A DNA stretch of 64,000 nt, from assembly GCF_003697845.1 (NCBI RefSeq), contig NZ_RDQE01000006.1, forward strand, positions 62,001 through 126,000, read 5' to 3'. Shown in pieces: positions 26,993 to 35,992 of the stretch (its first letter is position 1; each line of letters begins with the position of its first letter). The stretch is from Halobellus captivus (lineage in GTDB: Archaea; Halobacteriota; Halobacteria; Halobacteriales; Haloferacaceae). The notes under the pieces are model-generated. The model made no database searches, was not told the origin of the DNA, and saw nothing but the letters and a program-made list of their open reading frames with translations. Made by a program: the position numbers and the translations under genes.

Positions 26993-27862
26993 TCAGTCCC
27001 CCGCGGCGACACGGGTCGTTTCACGCACGGTCGCGAGCGCGTCGCCGAGGTCCGCGCCGGCGTCCGCCGCGCGCTCCAGGATCACGTCGGCCATGAGCGG
27101 CTCGGTGCCGACCGCGCCCGCGTACCAGATCCGGGTGCCCGCGACCGTCTCCGGCACGTCGTACCCCTCGGTGTGGTCCTCACAGAGCCCGACGTCCTCG
27201 GGGATGTCCTCCTGGGTGTGGTAGCCGTCGGCGATGAAGAGCGGGACGAGGACGACGTCGTCGCTCTCGAAGTGCTCGGGGAGGTCGTCGACCTCCGGGT
27301 CCTCGTCCATGTAGAGCGCCTTCACCTCCTCGAAGCGACCGCGCTCGCGGATCCGGTCGGCGTGGTACTCGATCGCCTTCGCGCTGTTCTCGTTGCGCTC
27401 GGTACCGTGGCCGACGACCGCCAGTCCGAATCCCTCGCCCACGTCGGGGTCGCCGGTGACCGACTCCGCGCGCCGGACGATCACGTCCGTCATCGCATGG
27501 TGGGTTCCCACCGGGCCGCAGTAGTGGACCTCCCGGTCGACGTCCCGGGCGACGAGCGTCGCCTGGTCCGCGGAGAGGCCGTCGGAGTCCCACTCCGAGA
27601 CGTCCCAGCCGTCGAGCCGGAGCTCGCGGGGGATCACCTGTTCGGTGAAGTAGCCCTCCGAGATGAAGAGCGGGACGACGTATATCTCGTCGCCCTCGAC
27701 GGTGCGGAGCACCTCGCGGAAGTGCGGTTCCTCCTTCCAGAAGCCGGTCTTCACCTCGTCGAACGCGCCGGACGCGCGGATCGTGTCGGCGTGTGCGTAC
27801 GTCGGCGCGCTCGATTCCGGATTGAGGTGGGAGCCGTGCGCGACGATGACGAGCGACTGCAT
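26993..27862 (-). CDS. cbiX: Sirohydrochlorin cobaltochelatase, two-domain CbiX
   Basis: A 289-residue protein built of two homologous chelatase domains. Each starts with a strand and a His (VIVAHGSHLNPES at residue 5; LAVVGHGTERNENS at about 145) and each has a second motif (VVPLFISEGYFT; LVPLFIADGYHT). Paired His residues would coordinate the inserted metal. Bacterial CbiX-long forms are similarly fused. Known reaction: insertion of cobalt into sirohydrochlorin in the anaerobic cobalamin pathway. First gene of a pair with the DR2241-type gene. Its ATG at 27862 faces the divergent gene at 28070 across 207 bases. Confidence 0.9.
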   Translation of the reverse strand: MQSLVIVAHGSHLNPESSAPTYAHADTIRASGAFDEVKTGFWKEEPHFREVLRTVEGDEIYVVPLFISEGYFTEQVIPRELRLDGWDVSEWDSDGLSADQATLVARDVDREVHYCGPVGTHHAMTDVIVRRAESVTGDPDVGEGFGLAVVGHGTERNENSAKAIEYHADRIRERGRFEEVKALYMDEDPEVDDLPEHFESDDVVLVPLFIADGYHTQEDIPEDVGLCEDHTEGYDVPETVAGTRIWYAGAVGTEPLMADVILERAADAGADLGDALATVRETTRVAAGD

Positions 27863-28069
27863 ACCCGATCTGGGGGCGCGCCGTTCTTAGGGACTTCGGA
27901 GGCTGCGGCCGCGCGGGAACGCGTCGAGGCGTCGACGAGGCCAGGCGAGCGATCGAATCCCGCGAAGCCGCGAATGCAACCGCAACCGTCAACGCAACTC
28001 CGACCGCCGAGCATCACGACCGCCGAATCAACCGAAACCGCCATGCCGGCCGCACACACAGGAGCGGGC

Positions 28070-28603
28070 ATGTCGCTGGCAGCCGACACCCGCGAGGCGG
28101 TCCGGGAGCGGCCCTTCCTCCTCGACGCGCTCCGTGCCGGGGTCCTGAACTACAGCGCGGCCGCCGCGTGGCTCGCCGTCGAGGGCGACCTCGACGGCGA
28201 CGCGGACGCGATCGCGACCGCGCTCCGCCGGTTCCGCGGGGACCTCCCCGCCTACGCGACCGACGACCGGGCCGCGAGCGTCACGATGCGGAGCGGCGTG
28301 GGGGTGGTGAGCGATGACGAGTCGACGACGGGCAGCGATCCCGACGACGACCCGCTCCTTCGGGTCGCCGGCGCGGCGGTCGTTCCGAGTGGTTCACACA
28401 CGGCGCTGCTCGCGACCGGCGAGGTCGACGCCGCGGCGCTTTCGGCCGCGCTCTCCCGACTCGACGCGGCGGACGTCGCGGTCGCGGCCGCGGGCGTCGC
28501 CGGCGACTCGCTCGCCGTCGTCGTGGACCGGCGCGACGGCGCGACGGCGCTTCGGGTCGTCGAGGGCGCGCTGGAGGCGGTTCCGAGCGCCGACGGCGAA
28601 TGA
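28070..28603 (+). CDS. Conserved haloarchaeal protein (DUF7523-like)
   Basis: A 177-residue protein starting MSLAADTREAVRERPFLLDALRAGVLNYSAAAAWL. This N-terminal helical domain is characteristic of a haloarchaeal family I associate with DUF7523. The second half resembles an ACT-like or ferredoxin-like fold (LLRVAGAAVVPSG, TALLATGEVDAAALSAALSRL). No catalytic motif is visible. An in-frame ATG at 28043 would add nine residues; I prefer 28070, which has GGAGCGGGC before it. It is divergent from cbiX and is followed by a dispersed repeat. Confidence 0.65.
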   Translation: MSLAADTREAVRERPFLLDALRAGVLNYSAAAAWLAVEGDLDGDADAIATALRRFRGDLPAYATDDRAASVTMRSGVGVVSDDESTTGSDPDDDPLLRVAGAAVVPSGSHTALLATGEVDAAALSAALSRLDAADVAVAAAGVAGDSLAVVVDRRDGATALRVVEGALEAVPSADGE

Positions 28604-28937
28604 GCCGTGGCTGTCGAGAACACCTCCAAAGCCCCGGTCTCGAGAGCTCGATTCGCTCGCGACTGCCCCTTCCAGTCCCGTCCCGAATCCCACGGCCTCG
28701 AACCGCCCCGCACCTCACGCCTCCCCAGCCTCGGTCTCGGCGACCCGCCGGGACCGCTGGCAGGTCGCCTCGCCCTCCACCGGAAATCGGAGATTTCCGA
28801 GCAGCCGCTCACTCCGTTCGCGGCGACCTCGTGCGGGCTCCTCGCGGCCTGCCGGCCGCTCGGAGGCACGCGCCACCACGAGGGAACCCGATTCCGCAAC
28901 CGGGTCCTTTTCGTTCCGTGGCGTAGATTCGCTCGTC
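28604..28937. other. Non-coding gap holding dispersed repeat copy A
   Basis: There are 334 bases between the DUF7523-like gene and ilvA. Open frames exist but are Arg/Pro/Ser-rich and have no family resemblance. Most of the gap is occupied by repeat copy A (28618-28880). The last 50 bases contain TTTTCGTTCCGTGGCGTAG, possibly the ilvA promoter. Confidence 0.6.
28618..28880. repeat. Dispersed intergenic repeat, copy A
   Basis: This element shares ordered blocks with 41608-41850. They include CTCCAAAGCCCC near the left end, an identical 15-base block at 28657-28671 versus 41716-41730, an identical 28-base block at 28706-28733 versus 41740-41767, a CACTCCGTTCGCG-like block, and GCGCCACC near the right end. 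Copy A also has a perfect 7-base inverted repeat, GGAAATC-GGA-GATTTCC (28782-28798). It has no transposase or target-site duplication that I can see. Confidence 0.7.
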
Positions 28938-30191
28938 ATGTCCCGAGTCACGGTCGACGACGTCGAGGCCGCGGCGGCGCGGTTCGCCGACGCCGACATC
29001 GTCCAACGAACCCCGGTCCAGCGGAGCCGGTCGCTCTCCGAGCGGTGCGGCGCGGAGGTGCGGCTGAAGATGGAACACCTCCAGCGTACCGGCTCGTTCA
29101 AGCCCCGCGGCGCGTACAACGCGATCTCGCGGCTCGTCGAGTCGGAGCCGTCGGTCGACCGGGTCGTCGCCGCGAGCGCGGGAAACCACGCCCAGGGGGT
29201 CGCCCTCGCGGCGACCGCGGCGGGCCTCGACTCCACGATCGTGATGCCGGAGTCGGCCCCGGGCGCGAAGATCGAGGCCACCCGGTCGTACGGCGCGGAC
29301 GTGGTCCTCGAGGGAGCCGTCTTCGCCGAGGCGATGGACCACGCGCGGACGCTCGTGGACGACCCGGCGACACGGTTCGTCCACGCCTTCGACGATCCCG
29401 ACGTCGTCGCCGGGCAGGGCACGATCGGGCTGGAGGTGCTCGAACAGGCCCCCGACGTCGACACCGTGCTCGTCCCCGTCGGTGGCGGCGGGCTCGCGGG
29501 CGGGGTCGCGACCGCGGTGAAGGCCCGCGCGCCCGACGTACGGGTGATCGGCGTCCAGACCGAGGGCGCCTCGACGCTCTCGGAGAGCCTCGCGGCCGGC
29601 GAGTTGGTCACGCGCGAGGAGCCGGACACGATCGCGGACGGGATCGCCACCGGCGGGATGAGCGACCTCACCTTCGGCCTCCTCGAGGAACACCTCGACG
29701 GCGTGGTCGTGGTCAGCGACGACGACGTGGCCGCCGCGATCCTCCTCCTCTTGGAGCGCGCCAAACAGATGGTCGAGGGCGCGGGCGCGACCGCCGCGGC
29801 CGCCCTCCTCGACGACCGGATCGTCGACGAGCTCGAGCTGGCCGGCGAGACGGTCGTGCCGCTGCTCTGTGGCGGGAACATCGACATCACGTCGCTTCAG
29901 GAGGTGTTGACCCACGCGCTGGTCGAGCGCCATCAGCTCGTCGAGCTCACCGTCCGCATCGACGACACGCCGGGCAAGATGGGCGAGATCGCGACGCTGA
30001 TCGGCGGGGAACGCGCGAACATCCGCACCGTCCGCCACGAGCGGAGTCGCCCGGACCTCCCGGTCGGCGACGCCGACCTCGTCTTCGAGGTGGAGACGAA
30101 CGGCCCCGCCCACATGGAGCGCGTCGTCGAGGCGGTCCGCGAGGCGGGGTACGCGGTGGCCTCGCGGACCGACGTCGGGTCCGATCGGTGA
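28938..30191 (+). CDS. ilvA: Threonine ammonia-lyase (dehydratase) with ACT domain
   Basis: A 417-residue PLP enzyme. The PLP lysine is K55 in GSFKPRGAYN; the phosphate-binding loop is PVGGGGLAGG; the C-terminal residues about 330-417 form an ACT domain (VELTVRIDDTPGKMGEIATLIGG). It converts threonine to 2-oxobutanoate for isoleucine synthesis or threonine catabolism. Family 2 substrates can include serine, so catabolic or biosynthetic use cannot be decided from sequence. Start ATG 28938, with the repeat-bearing gap upstream. Confidence 0.9.
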   Translation: MSRVTVDDVEAAAARFADADIVQRTPVQRSRSLSERCGAEVRLKMEHLQRTGSFKPRGAYNAISRLVESEPSVDRVVAASAGNHAQGVALAATAAGLDSTIVMPESAPGAKIEATRSYGADVVLEGAVFAEAMDHARTLVDDPATRFVHAFDDPDVVAGQGTIGLEVLEQAPDVDTVLVPVGGGGLAGGVATAVKARAPDVRVIGVQTEGASTLSESLAAGELVTREEPDTIADGIATGGMSDLTFGLLEEHLDGVVVVSDDDVAAAILLLLERAKQMVEGAGATAAAALLDDRIVDELELAGETVVPLLCGGNIDITSLQEVLTHALVERHQLVELTVRIDDTPGKMGEIATLIGGERANIRTVRHERSRPDLPVGDADLVFEVETNGPAHMERVVEAVREAGYAVASRTDVGSDR

Positions 30192-30217
30192 GCCCGTGAG
30201 TCCGTATCCGGACCCGC

Positions 30218-31096
30218 CTACTCGGGCGCGAGCCACCGGAGCACGTCGGAACCGCGATCGAGCAGCGTCCCGAGATGGTCGGCGTCGACGGTCGTCAGCG
30301 TTCCCCCGCGGTCGTCCACGAACTCCCGGACGGGTCCCGCCGGGGCGTTGTCGTCGCGGGTGCCGTGCCACGCACGAATCGGGAGGTCGGGACGGCCCGG
30401 ATCGACCGGCTCGGTCGCGAACGACCGGCTCTCGCGTTCGACCGCGGTCGCGCCGCCGATGGCGCCGCGCGCTCCGCCACCGTCCGCCCCGCCGAGCGCC
30501 TCGTGGAAGTCCGCGGCCACCGCCCGCGTGACCGCCGGCGACACCGACCGGTCGGTGTACTGGCTCACGACCGCGTCCGGCCCCGAAACCGACGCGAACG
30601 CGCGGAAGAGGGGGAAGAGGAGACGGAGCGCGTAGGGGACCCGCGCGAGCCGGGCGAGCCCGTCGGCGGCGGGCGGGACGACGGCGCTCAGGAGCGCCAG
30701 CCGGGTCGCCCGGTCGCTCTCGGCGGCCGCCATCGCGAACGGGCCGCCGCCCGAGAACCCGCACAGCCCGGCCCGGTCGATCGACTCCGCGCGGAGCAGG
30801 GTCGTCAGGTCCTCGCGCCAATCGCGCCGGCTCCAGCCGTCCGGCGGCGGCGACGAGCGCCCGTATCCCGGCCGGTCCGGGGTGATGAGCCGGACGCCCT
30901 CCTCGGCGGCATCGTCGGCGAACAGCGCCGCGAACAGCCGGGATCCGGGGGTTCCGTGGTGGAGGACGACCGGGAAGCCGTCGGGCGGACCGCAGTCGGT
31001 GTACGCGAGGGTTCGCCCGTCGGCGAGGTCGACCGCGTCGGCGCGGAGGGCCACGCCCCCGTCGACGCCGGGGCGGGGGGTCGTGTGCTGGTCCAT
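30218..31096 (-). CDS. Alpha/beta-hydrolase fold protein
   Basis: A 292-residue hydrolase. The oxyanion strand is VVLHHGTPGSRL, the nucleophile Ser115 lies in the elbow GFSGGGPFA, the acid is probably Asp in WHGTRDDNAPA, and the His is in DADHLGTLL. The substrate is unknown; the layout resembles haloalkane-dehalogenase-like and proline-iminopeptidase-like esterases. The ATG at 31096 is preferred: longer in-frame versions extend over cysS upstream sequence and read as Ser/Arg-rich noise. It converges on ilvA with 26 bases between stops. Confidence 0.8.
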   Translation of the reverse strand: MDQHTTPRPGVDGGVALRADAVDLADGRTLAYTDCGPPDGFPVVLHHGTPGSRLFAALFADDAAEEGVRLITPDRPGYGRSSPPPDGWSRRDWREDLTTLLRAESIDRAGLCGFSGGGPFAMAAAESDRATRLALLSAVVPPAADGLARLARVPYALRLLFPLFRAFASVSGPDAVVSQYTDRSVSPAVTRAVAADFHEALGGADGGGARGAIGGATAVERESRSFATEPVDPGRPDLPIRAWHGTRDDNAPAGPVREFVDDRGGTLTTVDADHLGTLLDRGSDVLRWLAPE

Positions 31097-31214
31097 CGGT
31101 GTCCTCGGGTTTCGATCCCGGAGGCATAACGCGTCGGATGGGTCAGGCTCCGATTGTAGCCTTCGGGACGACGATCCGACGATTTCAAAGCCTCCCCGCG
31201 GGTATCGGCGCGTA

Positions 31215-32690
31215 ATGAGTCTCGTCGTTACCGACACCCTGTCGGACGAGCGCGTCGAGTTCACGGCCGACGGCGACGTCACGCTGTACGTCTGTGGGCT
31301 GACGGTGTCGGACGACCCCCACCTCGGACACGCCCGGCTGTGGTTCCACGCCGACGTGCTCCACCGGTGGCTGGTGCACCTCGGGTACGACGTACGCCAC
31401 GTCGAGAACGTCACCGACGTCAACGAGAAGATCACGGCCCGCGTCGGCGAACGCGACGGATGGGACGAGGAGCGCGACGTGGCCGAGACGTTCACGGCGA
31501 GCACCTTCGAGTCGATGCGCGGGCTGAACCTGCTCCGCGCGGAGGTGTATCCCCGCGTCACCGAGCACGTCCCGGAGATCGTCGACCTCGTCGAGACGCT
31601 GGTCGAGAAGGGCTACGCCTACGAGTCGAACGGCTCCGTCTACTTCGACGTCACGACCTTCGACGACTACGGCGCGCTCTCGAACCAGGACCCCTCGGAG
31701 CTGGAGGCGCAGGGCGAGCCGGACGAGCGGAGCGAGAAGCGCAACCCCGCGGACTTCGCGCTCTGGAAGGCGGACGGCGTGAGCGAGGCGGCCGCCCGCG
31801 AGCACGCCAAACACGACCACGGCGACGCGGTTCCCGAGGGCGAGACGTGGAAGTCGCCGTGGGGCGAGGGGCGGCCCGGCTGGCACGTGGAGTGTTCGGC
31901 GATGTCGACGACGCATCTCGGCGACACGCTCGACGTTCACATGGGCGGGCGAGACCTCGTCTTCCCGCATCACGAGAACGAGATCGCACAGTCGACGGCC
32001 GCGACCGGCGAGGAGTTCGCCCGTCACTGGCTCCACGTCGGCCTGCTGGCGATGGAGGGCGAGAAGATGTCCTCCTCGATCGGCAACTTCTGGACCGTCC
32101 CCGACGCCCTCGACGAGCTCGGCGTCAACGTCGTCCGGACGTTCTACGCCGGGGCGGCCTACCGCTCCGAGCAGGCGCTCACCGAGGAGACGATCGCGGA
32201 GGCCGAGGAACGCTGGGACCGGCTCGCGCGCGCTCACGAACGCGCGGTCGACGCGCTCGACTCGGTCGACGCCCGCACGAAGACGGTCGACGAGGACCTG
32301 CGCCAGGCGGTCGCGTCGACCCGTGAGGAGTTCGAGACGGCGATGAACGACGACCTCAACCTTCGGGAGGCGACCGCGGCCCTCCTGGAGCTCACCGAGG
32401 CCGTGAACCGCCACGTCGACGCGGAGCCGCCGTACGACTACCGCGGACTCCGGGAGGCCGTCGAGGCGTTCGAGGAACTCGGCGGCGACGTGTTGGGCCT
32501 CCAGTTCGAGTCGACGACCGACGGCGACGTCGATCTCGCCGGCGACGTGGTGGAACTCGTCCTGGACGTCCGCGAGGCCGAACGCGAGGCCGGCAACTAC
32601 GAGCGCGCGGACGAACTGCGGGACGCGCTCGGCGAGGTCGGCGTCGATATCGAGGATGGGCCGGACGGGACGAGTTACCGGTTCGAGTAG
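31215..32690 (+). CDS. cysS: Cysteinyl-tRNA synthetase
   Basis: A 491-residue class I synthetase. The zinc-binding Cys27 is in YVCGLTVSD; the HIGH motif is PHLGHARL (about 35-42); the second zinc ligand region is GWHVECSAMS with HHENEIAQS; the KMSSS motif is at 284-288 (EGEKMSSSIGNF). The C-terminal helical domain binds the anticodon. It charges tRNA-Cys in the cytosol. The ATG at 31215 is near the end of an AT-containing upstream stretch. The C-terminal acidic helices fit the halophilic form. Confidence 0.95.
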   Translation: MSLVVTDTLSDERVEFTADGDVTLYVCGLTVSDDPHLGHARLWFHADVLHRWLVHLGYDVRHVENVTDVNEKITARVGERDGWDEERDVAETFTASTFESMRGLNLLRAEVYPRVTEHVPEIVDLVETLVEKGYAYESNGSVYFDVTTFDDYGALSNQDPSELEAQGEPDERSEKRNPADFALWKADGVSEAAAREHAKHDHGDAVPEGETWKSPWGEGRPGWHVECSAMSTTHLGDTLDVHMGGRDLVFPHHENEIAQSTAATGEEFARHWLHVGLLAMEGEKMSSSIGNFWTVPDALDELGVNVVRTFYAGAAYRSEQALTEETIAEAEERWDRLARAHERAVDALDSVDARTKTVDEDLRQAVASTREEFETAMNDDLNLREATAALLELTEAVNRHVDAEPPYDYRGLREAVEAFEELGGDVLGLQFESTTDGDVDLAGDVVELVLDVREAEREAGNYERADELRDALGEVGVDIEDGPDGTSYRFE

Positions 32691-32723
32691 GCGGGGGACG
32701 AAACGGGAGGCCGTCGGGACGCG

Positions 32724-33530
32724 CTACTCCAGCACGTGCTGGGTGTCGTACGACCCGAGCACCCGCACCCAGCCGTTGTCGGCGATGGCCTCGACGTCCT
32801 CGACCGCCTTCGCCATGTGGTCCTCGTAGAGGCCGGCCTCGACGTCGAAGTGGAAGAGGTAGTCGCCGAGGCGCTCGCCGCTCGGGCGCGACTCGATCCG
32901 CGAGAGGTTGAGGTTGCGGTCGGCGAACGCCTCCAGGAGTTCCAGGAGGAGTCCGGGGTAGTTGGCGTTCGGATAGACGATGAGGGTCGTCTTCCCGCCG
33001 GCGTCCGTGCGGGCGCTCGTGGGACCGACGACGAGGAACCGGGTCGCGTTCGAGGTCCGGTCCTGGATGTCCGCGGCGAGTATCTCGAGGTCGTCGCCGG
33101 CGTTGTCCGGGTGGCCGATCCCGGCGATACGGGCGTCCTCCCGGGCGCGCTCGACCCCGCGGGCGGTCGAGGCGACCGCCTCCAATCCGGCCGACGGATG
33201 GTTCGCCTCGAGCCAGTTGCGACACTGCGCGAGCGCCTGCGAGTGGCTGGCGACCAGTTCGAACTCCGACGACTGCGCGAGCAGCGCGTGCCGGATCGGG
33301 GTGACGACCTCGCGAGTGACCGCGACCTCGTGGTCAGCGAGCGCGTCGAGGCTCTCGGAGACCGAGCCCTCGATGCTGTTCTCGATGGGGACGACCCCGC
33401 GTTCGAACTCGCCGCTCGCGACGGCGTCGACGATGGCGGTGACCGACTCGCGGAACGACACCTCGGCGGCGACGGCCCGCGCCGCACGGTGTGAGTACGT
33501 GCCGGCGGGACCGAGCGTGACGGCGTTCAT
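32724..33530 (-). CDS. pheA: Prephenate dehydratase with ACT domain
   Basis: A 268-residue enzyme. The N-terminus LGPAGTYSHRAA and GVVPIENSIEGSV are family motifs; the TRF motif is in SNATRFLVV. The C-terminal ACT domain has LSRIESRP, the Phe-binding motif that mediates feedback inhibition. It converts prephenate to phenylpyruvate in phenylalanine synthesis. It is monofunctional (no chorismate mutase domain), as is usual in archaea. It converges on cysS with 33 bases between. Confidence 0.93.
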   Translation of the reverse strand: MNAVTLGPAGTYSHRAARAVAAEVSFRESVTAIVDAVASGEFERGVVPIENSIEGSVSESLDALADHEVAVTREVVTPIRHALLAQSSEFELVASHSQALAQCRNWLEANHPSAGLEAVASTARGVERAREDARIAGIGHPDNAGDDLEILAADIQDRTSNATRFLVVGPTSARTDAGGKTTLIVYPNANYPGLLLELLEAFADRNLNLSRIESRPSGERLGDYLFHFDVEAGLYEDHMAKAVEDVEAIADNGWVRVLGSYDTQHVLE

Positions 33531-33612
33531 CGCGTCGGAGTAGACGCCCGGGCGCGAAAAGCGTGGTGGGACGACGATCGGCGTGGGGCGGCAACGACCC
33601 CTCGATCGGTCC

Positions 33613-34893
33613 CTACAGCAGGCCGGGGTCCTCGTCGCGCCGCTGGAGCCACACGAACTCGCCGGAGTCGAACGCGAACGCCACCGCCCCGTCGACGAGC
33701 CAGCCGTCGACGGCCTTTCCCCCGGAGAGCTCCAGCTCCCGCGTCCAGACCCGGCCGTCGGCGTCGACCGCGATCGCCTCGCCGCCCCGTCCGACGTAGT
33801 ACGCCCGGCCCCCGTCGACGACGAGGGACCGGTATCGGTCCCGGCCGGGAGCGCCCCCGGCGCGCCACAGCGGATCGCCGGACTGCCGGTCGAGAACCCG
33901 AGTCTCGCCCCGAGCCGTGACGGCGACGCGGTCCTCGATCACTCGCGGCGGAACACCTCCACTCCCGACCTCGGTCCGCCACGCCTCCCCGCCATCGGGG
34001 CGGTCGAGCGCGACGACCGCGTCGCCGTCGCGGCACAGGACCAGGTCGCCGTCGACCGTCAGAGTCGGCTCGTTCCCGACCTCGTACCGCCACCGACGGG
34101 ACCCGTCGGGCGCGAGCGCGACGACCGCGTCACCGGCGACGGCGACGACGCCGTCGGGACCGTCCGAACCGCCGCCCCACAGGCCGTCGACGGGGGGCGA
34201 CGAGTCGACGGACGCCGACGGCTCGACCGTCCACGCCACGCCCCCCTCGCGAACCGCGACCACCTCGGCGTCGACCGCGACGTACGCGCCGTGAGCGTCG
34301 GCCGCGATCGGGCGCTCCTCGTCCGAGTCGTCGGTTCCCGGCTCGCCGTCGTCCGGCTCGTTCCCGCTCGATCCGTCGCCGTCGACCGGCTCCGCGGTCA
34401 GATCGGCGAGCGACGCCCGCCAGTCGGGCGTGTCGGGCCGCCGGGACGGACCGCCGTCCATGCCGTCCGTGTCCTCCATTCTGCCCGTGTCGTCCGGGTC
34501 GTCGGTGCCGTCCGCGCCCCCCATCCCCGCCGACTCGTCGGGCGGGGTGACCGCGACGACGCCGCCGAGTTCGCGGAGGTACACCCGTTCCGCCGCCGGG
34601 TCGACCGCCATTCCGACGCTTCGGTCCCCGTGTCGGAACGACCATCGCACCGCCGCGTCGCGGTCGATCACGTCGACGGCGGTCCGCTCGCCCTCGAACG
34701 GCGAGTCCCCCGACTCGGCGAACACGATCCGGTCCCCGGCCGTCGCGTGGGCGCTCCACCCGGCCATGAAGACGCTCGTCCCGCCCGCGAAGGCGGTCCG
34801 TCGAACGTCGCCGCCGCCGTAGGCGTACCCGCAGCCGGCGAGCGCCGCGGTCGACCCCGTCGCGAGCGCGGCGAGCAGCCGTCGGCGGTTCAT
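33613..34893 (-). CDS. Exported PQQ-like beta-propeller lipoprotein
   Basis: A 426-residue protein. The N-terminus MNRRRLLAALATGSTAALAGC has a Tat-like Arg cluster and lipobox with Cys at about residue 21. The mature part contains repeated propeller blades (WRYEVGNEPTLTVDGDLVL, DGGEAWRTEVGSGG, SGDPLWRAGG) typical of PQQ-binding-like repeats. An acidic, Gly/Asp-rich insertion lies at about residues 120-200. PQQ need not be bound; related haloarchaeal proteins are surface scaffolds of unknown function. Its ATG overlaps the htpX stop by four bases, so it is co-translated with that protease gene. Confidence 0.82.
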   Translation of the reverse strand: MNRRRLLAALATGSTAALAGCGYAYGGGDVRRTAFAGGTSVFMAGWSAHATAGDRIVFAESGDSPFEGERTAVDVIDRDAAVRWSFRHGDRSVGMAVDPAAERVYLRELGGVVAVTPPDESAGMGGADGTDDPDDTGRMEDTDGMDGGPSRRPDTPDWRASLADLTAEPVDGDGSSGNEPDDGEPGTDDSDEERPIAADAHGAYVAVDAEVVAVREGGVAWTVEPSASVDSSPPVDGLWGGGSDGPDGVVAVAGDAVVALAPDGSRRWRYEVGNEPTLTVDGDLVLCRDGDAVVALDRPDGGEAWRTEVGSGGVPPRVIEDRVAVTARGETRVLDRQSGDPLWRAGGAPGRDRYRSLVVDGGRAYYVGRGGEAIAVDADGRVWTRELELSGGKAVDGWLVDGAVAFAFDSGEFVWLQRRDEDPGLL

Positions 34894-35912
34894 TCGAGCG
34901 CCCCGGCCATCCCGCGGAGCCGGTCGATCCGGTCGGCCGTCGGCGGGTGCGTGGCCGGGAAGACGTCGGTCGACACCAGCTCCGCGTCGGTGAACGCCCG
35001 CCCCTCGAGCGGCGCGACGTACAGCGCCTCCGCGCCGCCGTCGAGCGACCGGAGGTCGCGATCGGGAACCGACTCCATCCCCTCGTCGAGCGTCCGGAGC
35101 GCGCTCGCGAGCGCGGTCGGGTCGCCCGTGATCGCCGCCGCGCCACGGTCGGCGGCGTACTCGCGGTACCGCGAGAGCACGCGGTGGACGAGCACGCTCG
35201 CCGCCCAGAACGTCGCCGAGACCGCCAGCGTGACGAGCGCGGTGACGATCAACACGAGCAGCGCCTTCGCCGCGCCGTCGCCGCGGTTCCGCGAGCTTCC
35301 GCCGTGGCCCAACGCGCGGACCATCCCGTAGAGCACGTACGCGGTCGCGATCGCGAGGTAGTAGGTGACCGTCGGCAACAGCCACGCCACGGTCATCACG
35401 GTGGCATCGTCGTTGGCGACGTGTGAGACCTCGTGGGCGAGGGTCGCCTCGAGCTCCCGACCGTCGAGCGTCTCGAGCAGGCCGGTGGTGACGACGACCG
35501 CCGCGCCGCGGGGCCCCTGCACCGCCATCGCGTTCGGCGCGTCGTTGTGCGCGACCGCGACGGCCGGCGGGTCGACGTCCGCGGCCTGTGCCAGCCGGGT
35601 GACGCGCGCGTGGAGCTCCGGGTACTCGTCGGCGTCGACGCGGCGGGCCCCGACGCTGCCGAGCACGACGTCGGGACCCTTCCACGCCTGGAGCGCCAGC
35701 CCGCCGGCGACGACGACGACCGCGAACAGCGGGTCGACGTACACCCGGCCGTGGTAGGGGCCGCTTCCCTGCGACTCCAGGAGCGGGATCAGGACCGCGT
35801 TCGTCACGAACACGAACGTGTAGATGAACGCGAACGGGAGGACGACGACCAGCGCGGTCGCGACCAGCACGCGACGCCGGAGGCTGGGGTCCTCGGGGAG
35901 GGTGGAGGGCAT
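34890..35912 (-). CDS. htpX: HtpX-like zinc metalloprotease (M48 family), membrane-bound
   Basis: A 340-residue membrane protease. Two N-terminal hydrophobic segments precede the zinc motif H160-EVSH-164, followed by a downstream Glu in YREYAADRGAA. Additional membrane segments lie at about residues 175-240, and the C-terminal THPPTADRIDRL motif is typical of M48. Known role: membrane protein quality control. The ATG at 35912 is chosen because upstream in-frame codons (to 36101) encode an Arg-rich stretch. First gene of a coupled pair with the beta-propeller lipoprotein. Confidence 0.88.
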   Translation of the reverse strand: MPSTLPEDPSLRRRVLVATALVVVLPFAFIYTFVFVTNAVLIPLLESQGSGPYHGRVYVDPLFAVVVVAGGLALQAWKGPDVVLGSVGARRVDADEYPELHARVTRLAQAADVDPPAVAVAHNDAPNAMAVQGPRGAAVVVTTGLLETLDGRELEATLAHEVSHVANDDATVMTVAWLLPTVTYYLAIATAYVLYGMVRALGHGGSSRNRGDGAAKALLVLIVTALVTLAVSATFWAASVLVHRVLSRYREYAADRGAAAITGDPTALASALRTLDEGMESVPDRDLRSLDGGAEALYVAPLEGRAFTDAELVSTDVFPATHPPTADRIDRLRGMAGALE

Positions 35913-35992
35913 CGTTCGCGCGTTGTGAGCGGGACGATAAAAATCCCGCGCGCGACGGCGAGCGGTCCGGATCGTGAACGGGTTCGTGAGCC

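Noticed and set aside
28604-28937. Possible gene between the DUF7523-like gene and ilvA
   Set aside because: The frames are Pro/Arg/Ser-rich and are explained by the dispersed repeat, whose blocks recur at 41608-41850 in another coding context.
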